Assembly (NCBI GenBank): GCA_026414565.1
Contig: JAOAIT010000018.1
Span: 1 to 64,000 of the forward strand
Reading direction: 5' to 3'
Length of the DNA stretch: 64,000 nucleotides
Source: Verrucomicrobiia bacterium
GTDB lineage: Bacteria > Verrucomicrobiota > Verrucomicrobiia > Limisphaerales > Fontisphaeraceae
The position numbers and the translations under genes are program-made. Under the pieces are notes generated by a model. It was given only the letters and a program-made list of their open reading frames with translations. It did no database searches and had not been told where the DNA came from. Positions 34,438 to 43,894 of the stretch are shown here, piece by piece; within the stretch, counting starts at the first letter, position 1, and each line of letters opens with the position of its first letter.

Positions 34438-36360
34438 ATGATTCACGAGACTTCCTGGATAGCGGTGGTGGTGTTCCTGGTTTTTGCCGGCGTTGTGCTG
34501 GGCATTAGTTTTTATCTAGGCTCCCGCGCCAAGTCCGCCAGCGGCTATTTTGCCGCGGGAGGCGGCATTCATTGGGCGGTGAACGGGGTGGCCTTCGCGG
34601 GAGACTATTTGTCCGCCGCTTCCTTTCTCGGCATTTGCGGCATGATTGCGTTTTTTGGGTACGATGGATTTTTGTATTCCATCGGGTATCTGGCGGGGTG
34701 GATTGTGGCGTTGTTCATCATTGCGGAGCCGCTGAAACGGCTGGGGCGGTTCACTTTTGCCGACGCGCTGGACAATAAGTTCAACTCCCGCGGCATCAAA
34801 CTGGCGGCGGGCATCAGCACGCTGGTGGTAAGTTGTTTCTATCTGATTCCGCAAATGGTGGGCGCCGGGGCGCTGGTGCAACCGTTGTTGGGCTTTCCTC
34901 ATTTTGTGGGGGTGGTGGTGGTAGGCTCGGTGGTGACGCTGATTGTCATGACCGCCGGCATGGTTTCGACGACCTGGGTGCAGTTCATCAAGGGGACCAT
35001 GCTGGTTTTGCTGTGCGCCTTTATTACGGTGCTGATTTTATTTCGCGGCGTGACGACCAAACCCACGGACGCGGACGGGAGGCCGCTGCCCCTGTTGAAA
35101 CGCAACGTGCCGGCGGCTGAAGTCATCAACGCGCCGGGGAATACCGTCCTGCCGCCGGAAGGGGGATGGGAGGGAAAGCCGTATGTGCGGGTAAGAAACG
35201 CGGCGGGGGTGGTTTCTGTGTGGCGCAAGGAGGGCGATTTATTATCTGAAACACAAACCATTACCGTGTTGAAAGATGGCCGCAAACTGGTCAACGGCCT
35301 GCCGCGGGGGAAGAAGGAGGGCGAGGCGGATCTGAAGCCGGTGGGCTATGCCTCACGACTGCCCGGCGGGGTGGAGAAAACGGGGCCACTGGGGCCGTTC
35401 GCCTTTTTGCGCACCATGCAGGACAGCGAGGTGATCTTGTGGAGTTCAGAAAAAATCGTCGAAGCCAACGGCGGCAGCACCACCGTTTATTATCAGCGGC
35501 CCACTGAGGGCAAAGATTTCATGGCGCCCGGCTCCAGCCCGACGTTCAGGAAGGTGCGGGGCGAGAAACTGACCGACAAACTGGATTTTCTTTCGTTGAT
35601 GCTGGCCCTGTTTTGCGGCACGGCCTCACTGCCACACATTCTGATACGTTACTACACCGTCAAGGATCAGTTGAGCGCCCGTAAAAGCACGGTGGTGGGG
35701 ATTGCAGCCATTGGTTGTTTCTACGTCCTGACGTTGTTTCTGGGGCTGGGCGCCATGACCAGCGGGACGCTGGACGTTACGGACTCCAACATGTCAGCGC
35801 CGTTGTTGGCGCGGAGTTTCAATGAGTTTTTGTTTGCGGTGCTGTCCGCGGTGGCGTTTACCACGGTGCTGGGGACGGTTAGCGGGTTGATCATGGCAGC
35901 CAGCGGGGCTGTGGCGCATGATTTGATGACCCATGTGTTCAAGATGAAGCTCGATGAGTTTCAAAAGGTGCGGGCGGCCAAGGTGGCCGCGCTGGCGGTG
36001 GGTTTGCTGGCCATCTGTCTGGGGATTTTATTTGCCCGCATGAATGTCAATTTTCTGGTGGGGTGGGCGTTCAACATTGCGGCGTCAGCCAACCTGCCGG
36101 CGCTGGTCATGCTGCTGTTCTGGAAGCGTACCACCAAGCAGGGCATTACGGCGGCGATCATCGTGGGCATGTTGTCTTCGCTGGCATGGATCCTCCTGAG
36201 CGCCCAAGCGTACAAGGATGTCTATGGTTTGGATCCGGCCCGCGCGATTGTGCCATTCAGCCAGCCGGCCATTGTGACCATCCCGCTGGGCTTTCTGGTG
36301 TTGGTGGTGGTTTCCTTGCTGACGGCCAAATCGCCTGAGCCATCCAAAGCCACTGCCTGA
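34438..36360 (+). CDS. ActP-like sodium:solute symporter with a large extracytoplasmic insert
   Basis: The 640-aa SSS-family transporter, about 90 residues longer than E. coli ActP (about 549), is probably for acetate or another short monocarboxylate. N-terminal helices hold GSRAKSASGYFAAGG and AFAGDYLSAASFLGICG; later blocks are GTASLPHILIRYYTVKD and TVLGTVSGLIMAASGAVAHDL. Residues of about 202-378 form a hydrophilic stretch without helices, containing DADGRPLPLLKRNV, YVRVRNAAGVVSVW and VYYQRPTEGKDFM. This must sit outside the membrane, on the periplasmic side if normal topology holds. It follows DUF485 by 15 nt and is the last gene of that pair. Confidence 0.9.
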   Translation: MIHETSWIAVVVFLVFAGVVLGISFYLGSRAKSASGYFAAGGGIHWAVNGVAFAGDYLSAASFLGICGMIAFFGYDGFLYSIGYLAGWIVALFIIAEPLKRLGRFTFADALDNKFNSRGIKLAAGISTLVVSCFYLIPQMVGAGALVQPLLGFPHFVGVVVVGSVVTLIVMTAGMVSTTWVQFIKGTMLVLLCAFITVLILFRGVTTKPTDADGRPLPLLKRNVPAAEVINAPGNTVLPPEGGWEGKPYVRVRNAAGVVSVWRKEGDLLSETQTITVLKDGRKLVNGLPRGKKEGEADLKPVGYASRLPGGVEKTGPLGPFAFLRTMQDSEVILWSSEKIVEANGGSTTVYYQRPTEGKDFMAPGSSPTFRKVRGEKLTDKLDFLSLMLALFCGTASLPHILIRYYTVKDQLSARKSTVVGIAAIGCFYVLTLFLGLGAMTSGTLDVTDSNMSAPLLARSFNEFLFAVLSAVAFTTVLGTVSGLIMAASGAVAHDLMTHVFKMKLDEFQKVRAAKVAALAVGLLAICLGILFARMNVNFLVGWAFNIAASANLPALVMLLFWKRTTKQGITAAIIVGMLSSLAWILLSAQAYKDVYGLDPARAIVPFSQPAIVTIPLGFLVLVVVSLLTAKSPEPSKATA

Positions 36361-36563
36361 ACCGGCTGATGGCAAATGAGCGGTGATCAGCGTGCGTGCG
36401 TCCAAAAACCCTGCCGCGCGCGGGCCATACCCTAAAGGCCGTTGGCTCCCTTCAAGTTGTCCTTAAGCCAGGACGGACTGGTTTTGTCCAAGGTAAAAGG
36501 GCATTTGATGATGAGGGGTAGGCGGACTTGTCCCCGATAAAGTCAAGCCGCGTTGTTCGCAGA

Positions 36564-37616
36564 TTAAGGAACAGATTGGGCGGATTGAAGGCGGTGGATG
36601 GCCCAGCGGGCGTGTTCGGCAATCAGCGGCTCAGGGTCTTGGGCGGCCCTTGCCAGTTCAGGCAGGGCGGCGGCGTTGCCCAGGTTGCCCAAGGCCACGC
36701 AGACATTGCGGAGCAGGCCCCGGCGTTTGGCGCGCTGGAGGGGGGTGCCATGAAATTTCTGGCGAAATCCATTTTCGTCGAGCCGCAGCAGCTCCAGCAG
36801 GTCGGGGGCTTGCAAGTCAGGGCGGGCCCATTGGCGCAGAAGTGGGGAAGCATCACCGGCAAAACGGTTCCAGGGGCAGACCTCGAGGCAATCATCACAG
36901 CCAAATATGCGTGTTCCGATGAGCGGTCTGAACTCCTCCGGGATGGCCCCTTTTAGCTCGATGGTGAGATAGGAGATACAGCGTCGGGCGTCGAGGGTAA
37001 AGGGGGCGGTGATGGCGCGGGTGGGACAGGCAGCCAGGCAACGCGTGCAGGTGCCGCAACGGTTGCGCTCGGGTTCGTCGGGCGGGAGGGCGGCGGTGGT
37101 CAGGATTTCTCCGAGGAGGAGCCAGTTGCCGTGGTGGCGGTTGATGAGCTGGGTGTGTTTGCCAATGAAGCCGATGCCGGCACGCTGGGCCAGGGCGCGT
37201 TCCAGGATGGGGCCGGTATCCACGTACCAGAGGCTGCGGGCGCCGGGCCCGGCGTGGTGGTCCAGATAGGCGGCCAGTTGAGCCAGTTTATCACCCATCA
37301 CCTGATGGTAATCAGGGCCGCGGGCATAGCGGGCAATAAAGCCGGAGGAAGCAGAGCTTGACGAAGGTGGAGCAGGGTAGGCGGCGGCCACACAAACCAC
37401 GCTGCGCACGCCGGGGAGGACGGCTGCAAGGTTCTCGCGTTTGGGCAGGGAGCGGGCCATCCATTGCATCTCCCCGTGCCGGCCGTCTGCCAGCCATTGG
37501 CGCAAATGGTGTTCGGGGTCGGGGGAGTCGGCCTGGGTTACGCGGCAGAGAGAGAAGCCGAGCTGACGGGCCAAATCCTGCAGAGCCGTTTTGAGGGAGT
37601 GAGACATGGCGGTCAT
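36564..37616 (-). CDS. queG: Epoxyqueuosine reductase
   Basis: The 350-aa protein reduces epoxyqueuosine to queuosine in tRNA wobble position 34, using cobalamin and two [4Fe-4S] clusters. It shows the two ferredoxin motifs (CGTCTRCLAACPT and CDDCLEVCPWN), the FIGKHTQLI-type block and C-terminal HEAT-like repeats ending near ARWAIHRL. The ATG at 37616 overlaps the aroK stop (ATGA); an alternative Met lies three codons in. Other queuosine genes are not in the window. The enzyme is cytoplasmic. Confidence 0.96.
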   Translation of the reverse strand: MTAMSHSLKTALQDLARQLGFSLCRVTQADSPDPEHHLRQWLADGRHGEMQWMARSLPKRENLAAVLPGVRSVVCVAAAYPAPPSSSSASSGFIARYARGPDYHQVMGDKLAQLAAYLDHHAGPGARSLWYVDTGPILERALAQRAGIGFIGKHTQLINRHHGNWLLLGEILTTAALPPDEPERNRCGTCTRCLAACPTRAITAPFTLDARRCISYLTIELKGAIPEEFRPLIGTRIFGCDDCLEVCPWNRFAGDASPLLRQWARPDLQAPDLLELLRLDENGFRQKFHGTPLQRAKRRGLLRNVCVALGNLGNAAALPELARAAQDPEPLIAEHARWAIHRLQSAQSVP

Positions 37617-38152
37617 CCGCCGCTGGCCTGCCGGTTTAGAAACTCATGCAGGATGTGTTGCACGATTTCGCGGGAGGGCCGTCCGTCTGAGGAAATCAGA
37701 AGGTCTGCCCGGCGATAAAAGGGTTCACGTTGGGCCAGCAACTCACGGATGCGCGCGAGGGGGTCAGGATGTTGGAGGAGCGGGCGATGCGAGTTGTGGC
37801 GGACGCGCTCAAAGATGGTTTCGGGAGAGGCCCAGAGGCAAACGAGATAGGCGTGCTGGCGGAGCCGTTCGAGATTATCGTCATGGCAGGGCAGACCCCC
37901 GCCGGTGGCGATGACGGTGCGCTGGCGTTTGGCCAGGTCGGCCACCAGTTGTTGTTCCAGGGCGCGGAAGTGGGCTTCGCCGGACTGGCTGAAGATTTCA
38001 GGGATGGATTTGCCGGCGGCGTTTTCGATCCATTGGTCGGTATCCAGGAATTCATAGCCCAACTGCGCAGCCAACAGGCGGCCGATGGTGGTTTTGCCGG
38101 TGCCCATGAAACCGATGAGCGCCAGGTTGGTGATGTTGCGCAAGGCGGTCAC
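37613..38152 (-). CDS. aroK: Shikimate kinase
   Basis: The 179-aa P-loop kinase makes shikimate-3-phosphate in aromatic amino acid synthesis. The sequence shows GFMGTGKTTIGRLLA (Walker A), DTDQWIEN (DxD for Mg/shikimate), a GGGLPC-like shikimate-binding loop (ATGGGLPCHDD) and the lid RHNSHRPLL. Length is typical. It begins 38 nt after the SNF2 stop codon and overlaps queG by 4 nt, so these form an operon-like minus-strand run. Confidence 0.95.
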   Translation of the reverse strand: MTALRNITNLALIGFMGTGKTTIGRLLAAQLGYEFLDTDQWIENAAGKSIPEIFSQSGEAHFRALEQQLVADLAKRQRTVIATGGGLPCHDDNLERLRQHAYLVCLWASPETIFERVRHNSHRPLLQHPDPLARIRELLAQREPFYRRADLLISSDGRPSREIVQHILHEFLNRQASGG

Positions 38153-38190
38153 AGCATAAAGATAGTGCAGGTGGGCGGCGACTGCAGCCC

Positions 38191-41100
38191 TTAGTCTTCG
38201 CGGAAGAGGTATTCCAAGTCGGCCTGGGTGAGGCTGCGGGTAAAGCCTTCTTCGCCCAGGACATCGGCAATGGTCTGGGCCTTGCGTTGTTGCAGGTCCC
38301 AGATTTTTTCCTCCACGGTGCCGGGGCTGATCAGGCGGTAAGCGTTGACGGTGCGGGTCTGGCCGATGCGGTGCGAGCGATCAATGGCCTGGGCTTCAAC
38401 GGCCGGGTTCCACCAGGGATCATAAAGGATGACGTAGCTGGCGGTGGTGAGGTTGAGGCCCGTGCCGGCGGCCCGCAAACTGAGCAGGAAGACCGAGGCC
38501 TTGGGGTCGTTTTGGAAGGCCTGGACGACGGCCTGGCGTTCTTTGGTTTCCCCGGTGAGGATGTGGGTGGGGATGCCGCGCTGCTGGCACTCTTTTTCCA
38601 GCAGCCGCAGCATTTGCACAAATTGCGAGAAGAGCAGCACTTTGTGGTTCTGGGCCAGGAGAGGTTCCAGCAGTTCAAAGAGGGTTTCCGTTTTGCCGGA
38701 GGGCGAGTCGTTGCCCACCAGCGCGGGATGGCAGCAGATTTGGCGCAGGCGCGTGAGGGCGGCCAAGACGTGCATTTTGCTCTTGTTGAGGCCCTTCTCG
38801 GCGACGATCTGCGAGATTTGCTCGCGGCTGCGGCGCAGTTCGGCCAGGTACAATTTGCGCTGCTGTTCGCCGAGTTCGCAGTCGCGGCGCTCCTCGATGC
38901 GGTCCGGCAGGTCTTTGGCGACCTGTTGTTTAAGCCGCCGGATCATGATAGGGCGCAGGCGGGCTGAAAGACGGCGGCGGGCGATGCGAAGCTGGGTCAG
39001 GGCTTCTTCACCGTCGCCGGAAACTTTAGGCTCATACAGCTCATGGAAATGTTCCTGGGTGCCGAGGTAGCCGGGCTGGATGAAGTCGGTGATGCTCCAG
39101 AGGTCGAGCAGACGGTTTTCCAAGGGCGTGCCGGTGAGGGCCAGGCGCTGGTCGGCTTTAAGTTCCTTCACGGACTGGGTGACCTGGGCGGTAGGGTTCT
39201 TGATGAATTGGGCTTCGTCCAGGATGACGGCCCGGAAGGAGAACTTGGCCAGCTCGGCCAGGTCGCGGCGGAGCAGGGCATAATTGGTGACAATCAGGTC
39301 GTAGTGCGGGATTTGTTTGCGCAGATTATGGCGGGCCTGACCGCTTTCCAGCACCAGGACGCGCATGTCGGGCACGAATTTTTCGGCCTCCCGCCGCCAG
39401 TTGTGGAGCACGGAGGCAGGACAGATGACCAGGGAGGGCTTGGGGTTTTTGTGATGCTCATGCTTCAGCCACGCCAGCCAGGCGAGCGTCTGGAGGGTTT
39501 TGCCCAGGCCCATGTCATCCGCCAGAATGCCGCCGAGTTTGAGGCGGGTGAGATGGCAGAGGAAATCAAAGCCCTCTTTTTGGTAGGGACGCAATTCGGC
39601 TTTGACATTGGGCGGAAGGGGCACGGAAGGAATGCCTTTGAAGTTGGCCAGGCGCTGGCGCAAGGTGCGCATCTCTGGCGTGTCGGCAAAACGGCCGAGT
39701 TCGGCAGGGTCGAGGTGGGCGGCCTGCTCCAAGCCGACTTTTTGCTCGATGGGGCTTAAATCTTCCAGCCCCAAATCCGCCATGACCTCGTGGGCCTGGG
39801 CGAGGGCTTCGGTGTTAAGCTCCACCCAGCCGGCATCGGGCAGTTTGACAAAGCGGCTGGTGGCGGCGGCCAGGCGTTCGAGGTCGGCCCGGGTCAGGCG
39901 CATGCCTTCAGCCTCCCATTCGGCGGAGACGCTGAGCCAGTCAATGCCGCTGCCCTTGACGATGAGTTTGGGCCGCAGGAGCTTGGGCTGAATGAAGAGG
40001 CGCTGAAAGGCCGGATTCCCCAGATATTCGGCCTCTTTGGGGCGGCTGGGCCAGATGGCGGCCAGGGTGCCAAGAAAAGTTTCATTGGCATCACCCACCC
40101 ATAAACCGGGTTCGGGGGTAAACCAGTCAAGGCGGCGGAGCCATTGCGTGGCGGCATCCAGGCGTGGATCTTCGAGGACTTGGGGGTGAGTGGCAGAGGA
40201 AGAGGGAGTGGAGCCGTTGCCGTTGTCAGCGTGGTTTAATGGCTGCCACTCCTGGCCTGTCCAATGCCATTGACTGCCGTCGCGCTCGCTAATGGCCAGA
40301 AGCTGCAGGCGCACGGTGTCGCCCTGCAGTTCAAAGACAAAGCGGGGGCGGGCACGATGCGTGATGCAGATTTCATCCCAATTGATGGCGCCGTGCACGT
40401 CCTGGCGGCGCAAATGAAGGCGGAGCCGCGCCCCCAGCTTGGTAATGGGGATGCCCGCCTGGGAGCTCCAAAACTCCAGGAGTTCGGCGGGTGGCGGGTT
40501 GCGCATGAGGTAGAAGCGATGGCCGACCAGCAGGAGCCTTGGATGGCCGGCGAAGAAGCGGGCATCGCTTAGGGGGAGCTGGCGTCCATCGCTGAGTTTG
40601 ATTTGATGATGCAACCACAGGTGTTGGTCATTTTCCTGCACCAGGGGTGTGACTTCGGCCATTTCGCCAAAGAATTGCAACGGCTCGGGATGATCGGCCT
40701 GTTCAAGGCGGCGGGTGTGTCCCCATTGGACCAACCAGAGCAGGAGGGAGGCGCCTTGCAGCTTGAGATATTCGGACTCCGGGTTTTCCTGTCCATGCTG
40801 GCCGGCAATCCATTGCACAAGCTGCCAGTCGTCCTGGGAAAAAAGTTCGCGCTCGGTCTGGTTACGGGTGCTGAGTTCCAGGATTTCACCCAGTTGGCGG
40901 TTTTTGACGCCAGAGCGTGGGCGGTAAAGATTCAAAAAAAGGCGCAATTCATGCAGGTAGGGGGTGTCGGCCAGGGGGGTGACGGAACAGAGCAGGCGCA
41001 GGGTGGCGCGGGGGGCATCCAAATGCTCAGGGGGAGGCGGGATGAGCCACTGTTCCAGGATGCGCAGGTATTGTTGTTCACGTTCCGCCTGGTCGCGCTC

Positions 41101-41496
41101 GGCCAGGCGTTGGTAGTTGGCAAAGGGGGCCAGTTCGGAGGGCAGCGAGCGGCCGGTGCGGAGGAAGAGAAAGGCCAGCTCCTCCAAACGGTTCTGGCCG
41201 TGATTGGCCAGCATGCGCGGCCACCAGTCACCGTCGGCAAAATCCTTGCGGGAGAGGGAGAGTTTTTCAAAGTAATCCTCGAGCAACAGCCAGGCGCGCT
41301 GGGAGTCATTGCAGCGGGAGAACAACTCGAGGATTTCTCTGCGTTCTGCGACACGCTCCTTGGAATCGGTCAATTCACGGCGCAAATCAGCCAGGGCACC
41401 ATAGGTTTGTTCCAATACGCGGTGGTGGGCGTCGTACTTGGCCGTGCCGGCTGAGTAACGGGGCGCCCTTCCGCCTTTTTTGCTCGTTCTTGCCAT
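38191..41496 (-). CDS. SNF2-family DNA-dependent ATPase
   Basis: The 1101-aa helicase-like protein has its motor in the C-terminal 450 residues: ILADDMGLGKTLQTLAWL (motif I, about residue 655), VILDEAQFIKN (DEAQ box), ALTGTPLENRLLDLW, then HRIGQTRTVNAYRLISPGTVEEKI (motif VI region). The first about 600 residues are long, mostly helical and partly repeat-like, with no recognised zinc finger. Such proteins remodel protein-DNA complexes; bacterial SNF2 proteins have few known functions. The ATG at 41496 is chosen over the TTG at 41517: GGAG lies 7 nt before it. A perfect 8-bp hairpin lies in the leader. Confidence 0.9.
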   Translation of the reverse strand: MARTSKKGGRAPRYSAGTAKYDAHHRVLEQTYGALADLRRELTDSKERVAERREILELFSRCNDSQRAWLLLEDYFEKLSLSRKDFADGDWWPRMLANHGQNRLEELAFLFLRTGRSLPSELAPFANYQRLAERDQAEREQQYLRILEQWLIPPPPEHLDAPRATLRLLCSVTPLADTPYLHELRLFLNLYRPRSGVKNRQLGEILELSTRNQTERELFSQDDWQLVQWIAGQHGQENPESEYLKLQGASLLLWLVQWGHTRRLEQADHPEPLQFFGEMAEVTPLVQENDQHLWLHHQIKLSDGRQLPLSDARFFAGHPRLLLVGHRFYLMRNPPPAELLEFWSSQAGIPITKLGARLRLHLRRQDVHGAINWDEICITHRARPRFVFELQGDTVRLQLLAISERDGSQWHWTGQEWQPLNHADNGNGSTPSSSATHPQVLEDPRLDAATQWLRRLDWFTPEPGLWVGDANETFLGTLAAIWPSRPKEAEYLGNPAFQRLFIQPKLLRPKLIVKGSGIDWLSVSAEWEAEGMRLTRADLERLAAATSRFVKLPDAGWVELNTEALAQAHEVMADLGLEDLSPIEQKVGLEQAAHLDPAELGRFADTPEMRTLRQRLANFKGIPSVPLPPNVKAELRPYQKEGFDFLCHLTRLKLGGILADDMGLGKTLQTLAWLAWLKHEHHKNPKPSLVICPASVLHNWRREAEKFVPDMRVLVLESGQARHNLRKQIPHYDLIVTNYALLRRDLAELAKFSFRAVILDEAQFIKNPTAQVTQSVKELKADQRLALTGTPLENRLLDLWSITDFIQPGYLGTQEHFHELYEPKVSGDGEEALTQLRIARRRLSARLRPIMIRRLKQQVAKDLPDRIEERRDCELGEQQRKLYLAELRRSREQISQIVAEKGLNKSKMHVLAALTRLRQICCHPALVGNDSPSGKTETLFELLEPLLAQNHKVLLFSQFVQMLRLLEKECQQRGIPTHILTGETKERQAVVQAFQNDPKASVFLLSLRAAGTGLNLTTASYVILYDPWWNPAVEAQAIDRSHRIGQTRTVNAYRLISPGTVEEKIWDLQQRKAQTIADVLGEEGFTRSLTQADLEYLFRED

Positions 41497-41513
41497 GTTC
41501 CAGCTCCGTCTCG

Positions 41514-41535
41514 CCAAACCCGCCGAGGGGTTTGG
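41514..41535 (-). promoter_or_regulatory. Perfect hairpin in the leader of the SNF2 gene
   Basis: CCAAACCC (41514-41521) pairs exactly with GGGTTTGG (41528-41535) around a six-base loop. It lies about 18 nt upstream of the ATG, directly ahead of the GGAG ribosome-binding site, and has no T-tract, so it is not an ordinary terminator. It could control access to the start codon. Confidence 0.4.
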
Positions 41536-41670
41536 TAATACTTAATGATGCCACAATGAATGGCCAATTCGGTCAACAGAAAAGTGAAAAACCGGGCGGA
41601 AGTTACCTGTAGCGTGTGACCCCGGAGCATAAGGGGGTGCCGCAGTGGAGGTTGAGGCGCCCGGAACGGG

Positions 41671-43332
41671 TTACCAGCGGTAGCGTAGAGCCGAAGCTTT
41701 GCGGGCAAGGGTGCGGGCCAGGTGCAAGGCTTGGGTGGCGGGGACGTTATGGAGGTGGGGGCCGCCGCCGGTGGAGGTTTGGCCGGCTGAATCCAAGCGG
41801 ATGCTGGCCACGCCGTGCCACCGGTCCAGCGGGGTTTGGTGGACGATGATGGCCTGGGTGTTGCGGACAGGCACGATCCAGGTCTTGCGACTGAGCCAGC
41901 CCTGGCGGCTCCAGAAGAAATACTCGCCGAGACGGTATCCCAAATGTCGGTAGGCCTGGACATTAAGCCAATAGACGAAGGGAAGCAGGCCCAACAGCCA
42001 CAGGCCCATCCAGCTTTGCCAGGCGAGACAGGCGGCGGCGGTTAACAGGAGCACCATCCAGGCGCCTTTGAGGGTACCGCGCCGGATGGCCCGGGGGGAA
42101 ACACGCTGCCAAGGAGTTTCTGGTTCATCGCCAAGGGCGGGCAACACGGCCGGGAGCAAGGGTTCAATGGCAGAGCGTTTTAGGACGGGCACCAAGACGT
42201 CGTGGCCGCTTTTGCCCTCTTCTCCCTCCTGGGGGGTGCTGCCAGCGGTGTCGGCGCGCAAAGTGGCCAGTCCGAGACAGCGACGCAGCCAGGGTTCATC
42301 AATGCGGAGCACTTGAATGCGGCGGCGGGGCAGGCTGGAAATGCGGCGAGTGAACAAGCCATAGCTGCGGCGCAAATCCTCGCCATAACGGCTCAGGGTG
42401 AAGCCGTAAAAGAGCGTAATGGAGCCGGCGACGGAGAAGATGAGGCCGATGGTTAAAAGTCCCAAGGCCAGCGCCAGGGCGCCTGTCCAGGAAAATCCTG
42501 CTGCGGGGTTGGCCGCCTGGTTAACCGATTGTTCCAGGAAGCGGCCCAGTTGCTCATAAACGCTTTCGGGCAGCAGATCATCGAGCTGTTGCCAGATCAC
42601 CAGCAGCACCACCAGGGCCGAAGCGATGTAATTGGAGGTCAGGCCCGCGCGGACCAGATCACCGAGGGTGAGCCGGCATAAGATTTCTTCAGCGGCAGGG
42701 GGCATGCTCGTTGAAGCATCAGTCGTCGCGGCGGTGGCCGGCAGGGCACGCCCGGCATGTTCGAGGATGAGGAGGCGGAGTTTCTCGGCCTCGGCGGAGG
42801 AGAGCACAGAGAGATTGGCCTCGGCCCCCTGGCCGCCGGCGGTTTCAATTTGAAGTTCGACGACGCCGAGAAGGCGTTGGAGGAGGGATTGCTCGATGCG
42901 CACGTCTTGGACACGAGCAAGGGGGATTTTGCGTTCCAGGCGTCCCACGAGGCCCTGGGTGGTAATCAACTCGTAGGGGGTGATGCGGTAGGAAAAAGTG
43001 AAATAACGAATGAGAGAGTAAGTAAGCGACAACCCCATCATTAAAGCGATCCAGAAAAAGAAAGCGCCCTCGGTGCGCCGTCCCAGGAAAAGAACAATAA
43101 CCAGGGGAATAAGGAAACTGCGAATGGCCTGCCCGACGGTGAGCAAGAGGGTGAAGGGGTGCAGGCGTCCCTCCACCAGGGCAGCCAGGGAGGTGGCGGG
43201 TTGGGGGGCCGAGGCCGCAGGCAGTGGCGGGGGAATAACGGGTGAGGGAGAATAGACCGGCGGCGGCACCCCGGGCAGAATGGGAGGTGGCTTGGGAGGA
43301 GGTGGGTTTGGATTTTCTGGATCAGACGCCAT
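41671..43332 (-). CDS. YdbT-like membrane protein with three bacterial PH domains
   Basis: The 553-aa protein has a Pro-rich N-terminus (about residues 1-45), then pairs of transmembrane helices and bPH2 (DUF304) domains. The first bPH2 core reads RITPYELITTQGLVGRLERKIPLARVQDV, the second follows LFYGFTLSRYGEDLRRSYGLFTR, and the third ends near WIVPVRNTQAIIV. YdbT in Bacillus works with YdbS in envelope stress and resistance to some antimicrobial peptides; that is known for few members. The gene overlaps the upstream YdbS-like gene by 11 nt. It probably resides in the inner membrane with PH domains facing the cytoplasm. Confidence 0.85.
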   Translation of the reverse strand: MASDPENPNPPPPKPPPILPGVPPPVYSPSPVIPPPLPAASAPQPATSLAALVEGRLHPFTLLLTVGQAIRSFLIPLVIVLFLGRRTEGAFFFWIALMMGLSLTYSLIRYFTFSYRITPYELITTQGLVGRLERKIPLARVQDVRIEQSLLQRLLGVVELQIETAGGQGAEANLSVLSSAEAEKLRLLILEHAGRALPATAATTDASTSMPPAAEEILCRLTLGDLVRAGLTSNYIASALVVLLVIWQQLDDLLPESVYEQLGRFLEQSVNQAANPAAGFSWTGALALALGLLTIGLIFSVAGSITLFYGFTLSRYGEDLRRSYGLFTRRISSLPRRRIQVLRIDEPWLRRCLGLATLRADTAGSTPQEGEEGKSGHDVLVPVLKRSAIEPLLPAVLPALGDEPETPWQRVSPRAIRRGTLKGAWMVLLLTAAACLAWQSWMGLWLLGLLPFVYWLNVQAYRHLGYRLGEYFFWSRQGWLSRKTWIVPVRNTQAIIVHQTPLDRWHGVASIRLDSAGQTSTGGGPHLHNVPATQALHLARTLARKASALRYRW

Positions 43333-43843
43333 CGTCTCCTCCTTTGGCTACCAGCTCGTCGCGAAGGCGGGCAGCCTGGCCCGCGTCCAACCCCGGAATA
43401 ACCAGCACGGCATCGTGGGTGCCGGCGGTATGCAGGGAGAGGGTGGCCAGTCCCAGAGATCGTTCCAGCGGGCCGGAGTGCAGGTCCACGTGTTGCAAGC
43501 GGGAGAGCGGAAGCAGTTGGATTGTTTTCCACCAGATGCCAAAATGGATTTCCAGGACGGTGCCATCGAGCCGATATCCCCAGTTGGCGTAGGCACGCGG
43601 TGGATACCAAAAGAACAGGAACAGACGCAAGGCAAGCATGGCACCCAACAGGAGGACGGCGAGGGGCAGGGAAATGACCCGATTCCAGGCGAGCACGGCC
43701 ACGGCGAGGAGGGTGGCCGCCAGCCAGAAGGCGCTGTTGATGGCCTGGCTGATTTGCCAGAGGCGGATGACGCGCGGATCGAGTTTTTGCAGGGCGAGGT
43801 CGCGCTGTTCAGGAATGGTATCCACGAGCAAACTTTGGCGCAA
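43322..43843 (-). CDS. YdbS-like small PH-domain membrane protein
   Basis: The 173-aa protein has two N-terminal hydrophobic helices (about residues 35-55 and 60-80) followed by a bPH2 domain (WGYRLDGTVLEIHFGIWWK ... LSRLQHVDLHSGPLERSLGLA). Only non-ATG starts are available: TTG at 43843, TTG at 43831 or GTG at 43825, so the exact start is open. It overlaps the ydbT-like gene by 11 nt, the usual YdbS-YdbT arrangement. Confidence 0.78.
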   Translation of the reverse strand: MRQSLLVDTIPEQRDLALQKLDPRVIRLWQISQAINSAFWLAATLLAVAVLAWNRVISLPLAVLLLGAMLALRLFLFFWYPPRAYANWGYRLDGTVLEIHFGIWWKTIQLLPLSRLQHVDLHSGPLERSLGLATLSLHTAGTHDAVLVIPGLDAGQAARLRDELVAKGGDDGV

Positions 43844-43894
43844 AAGCGGGAGGGTGAAAACGAAAAATGCTAGAACTGGGGGGATACGCCGGGC

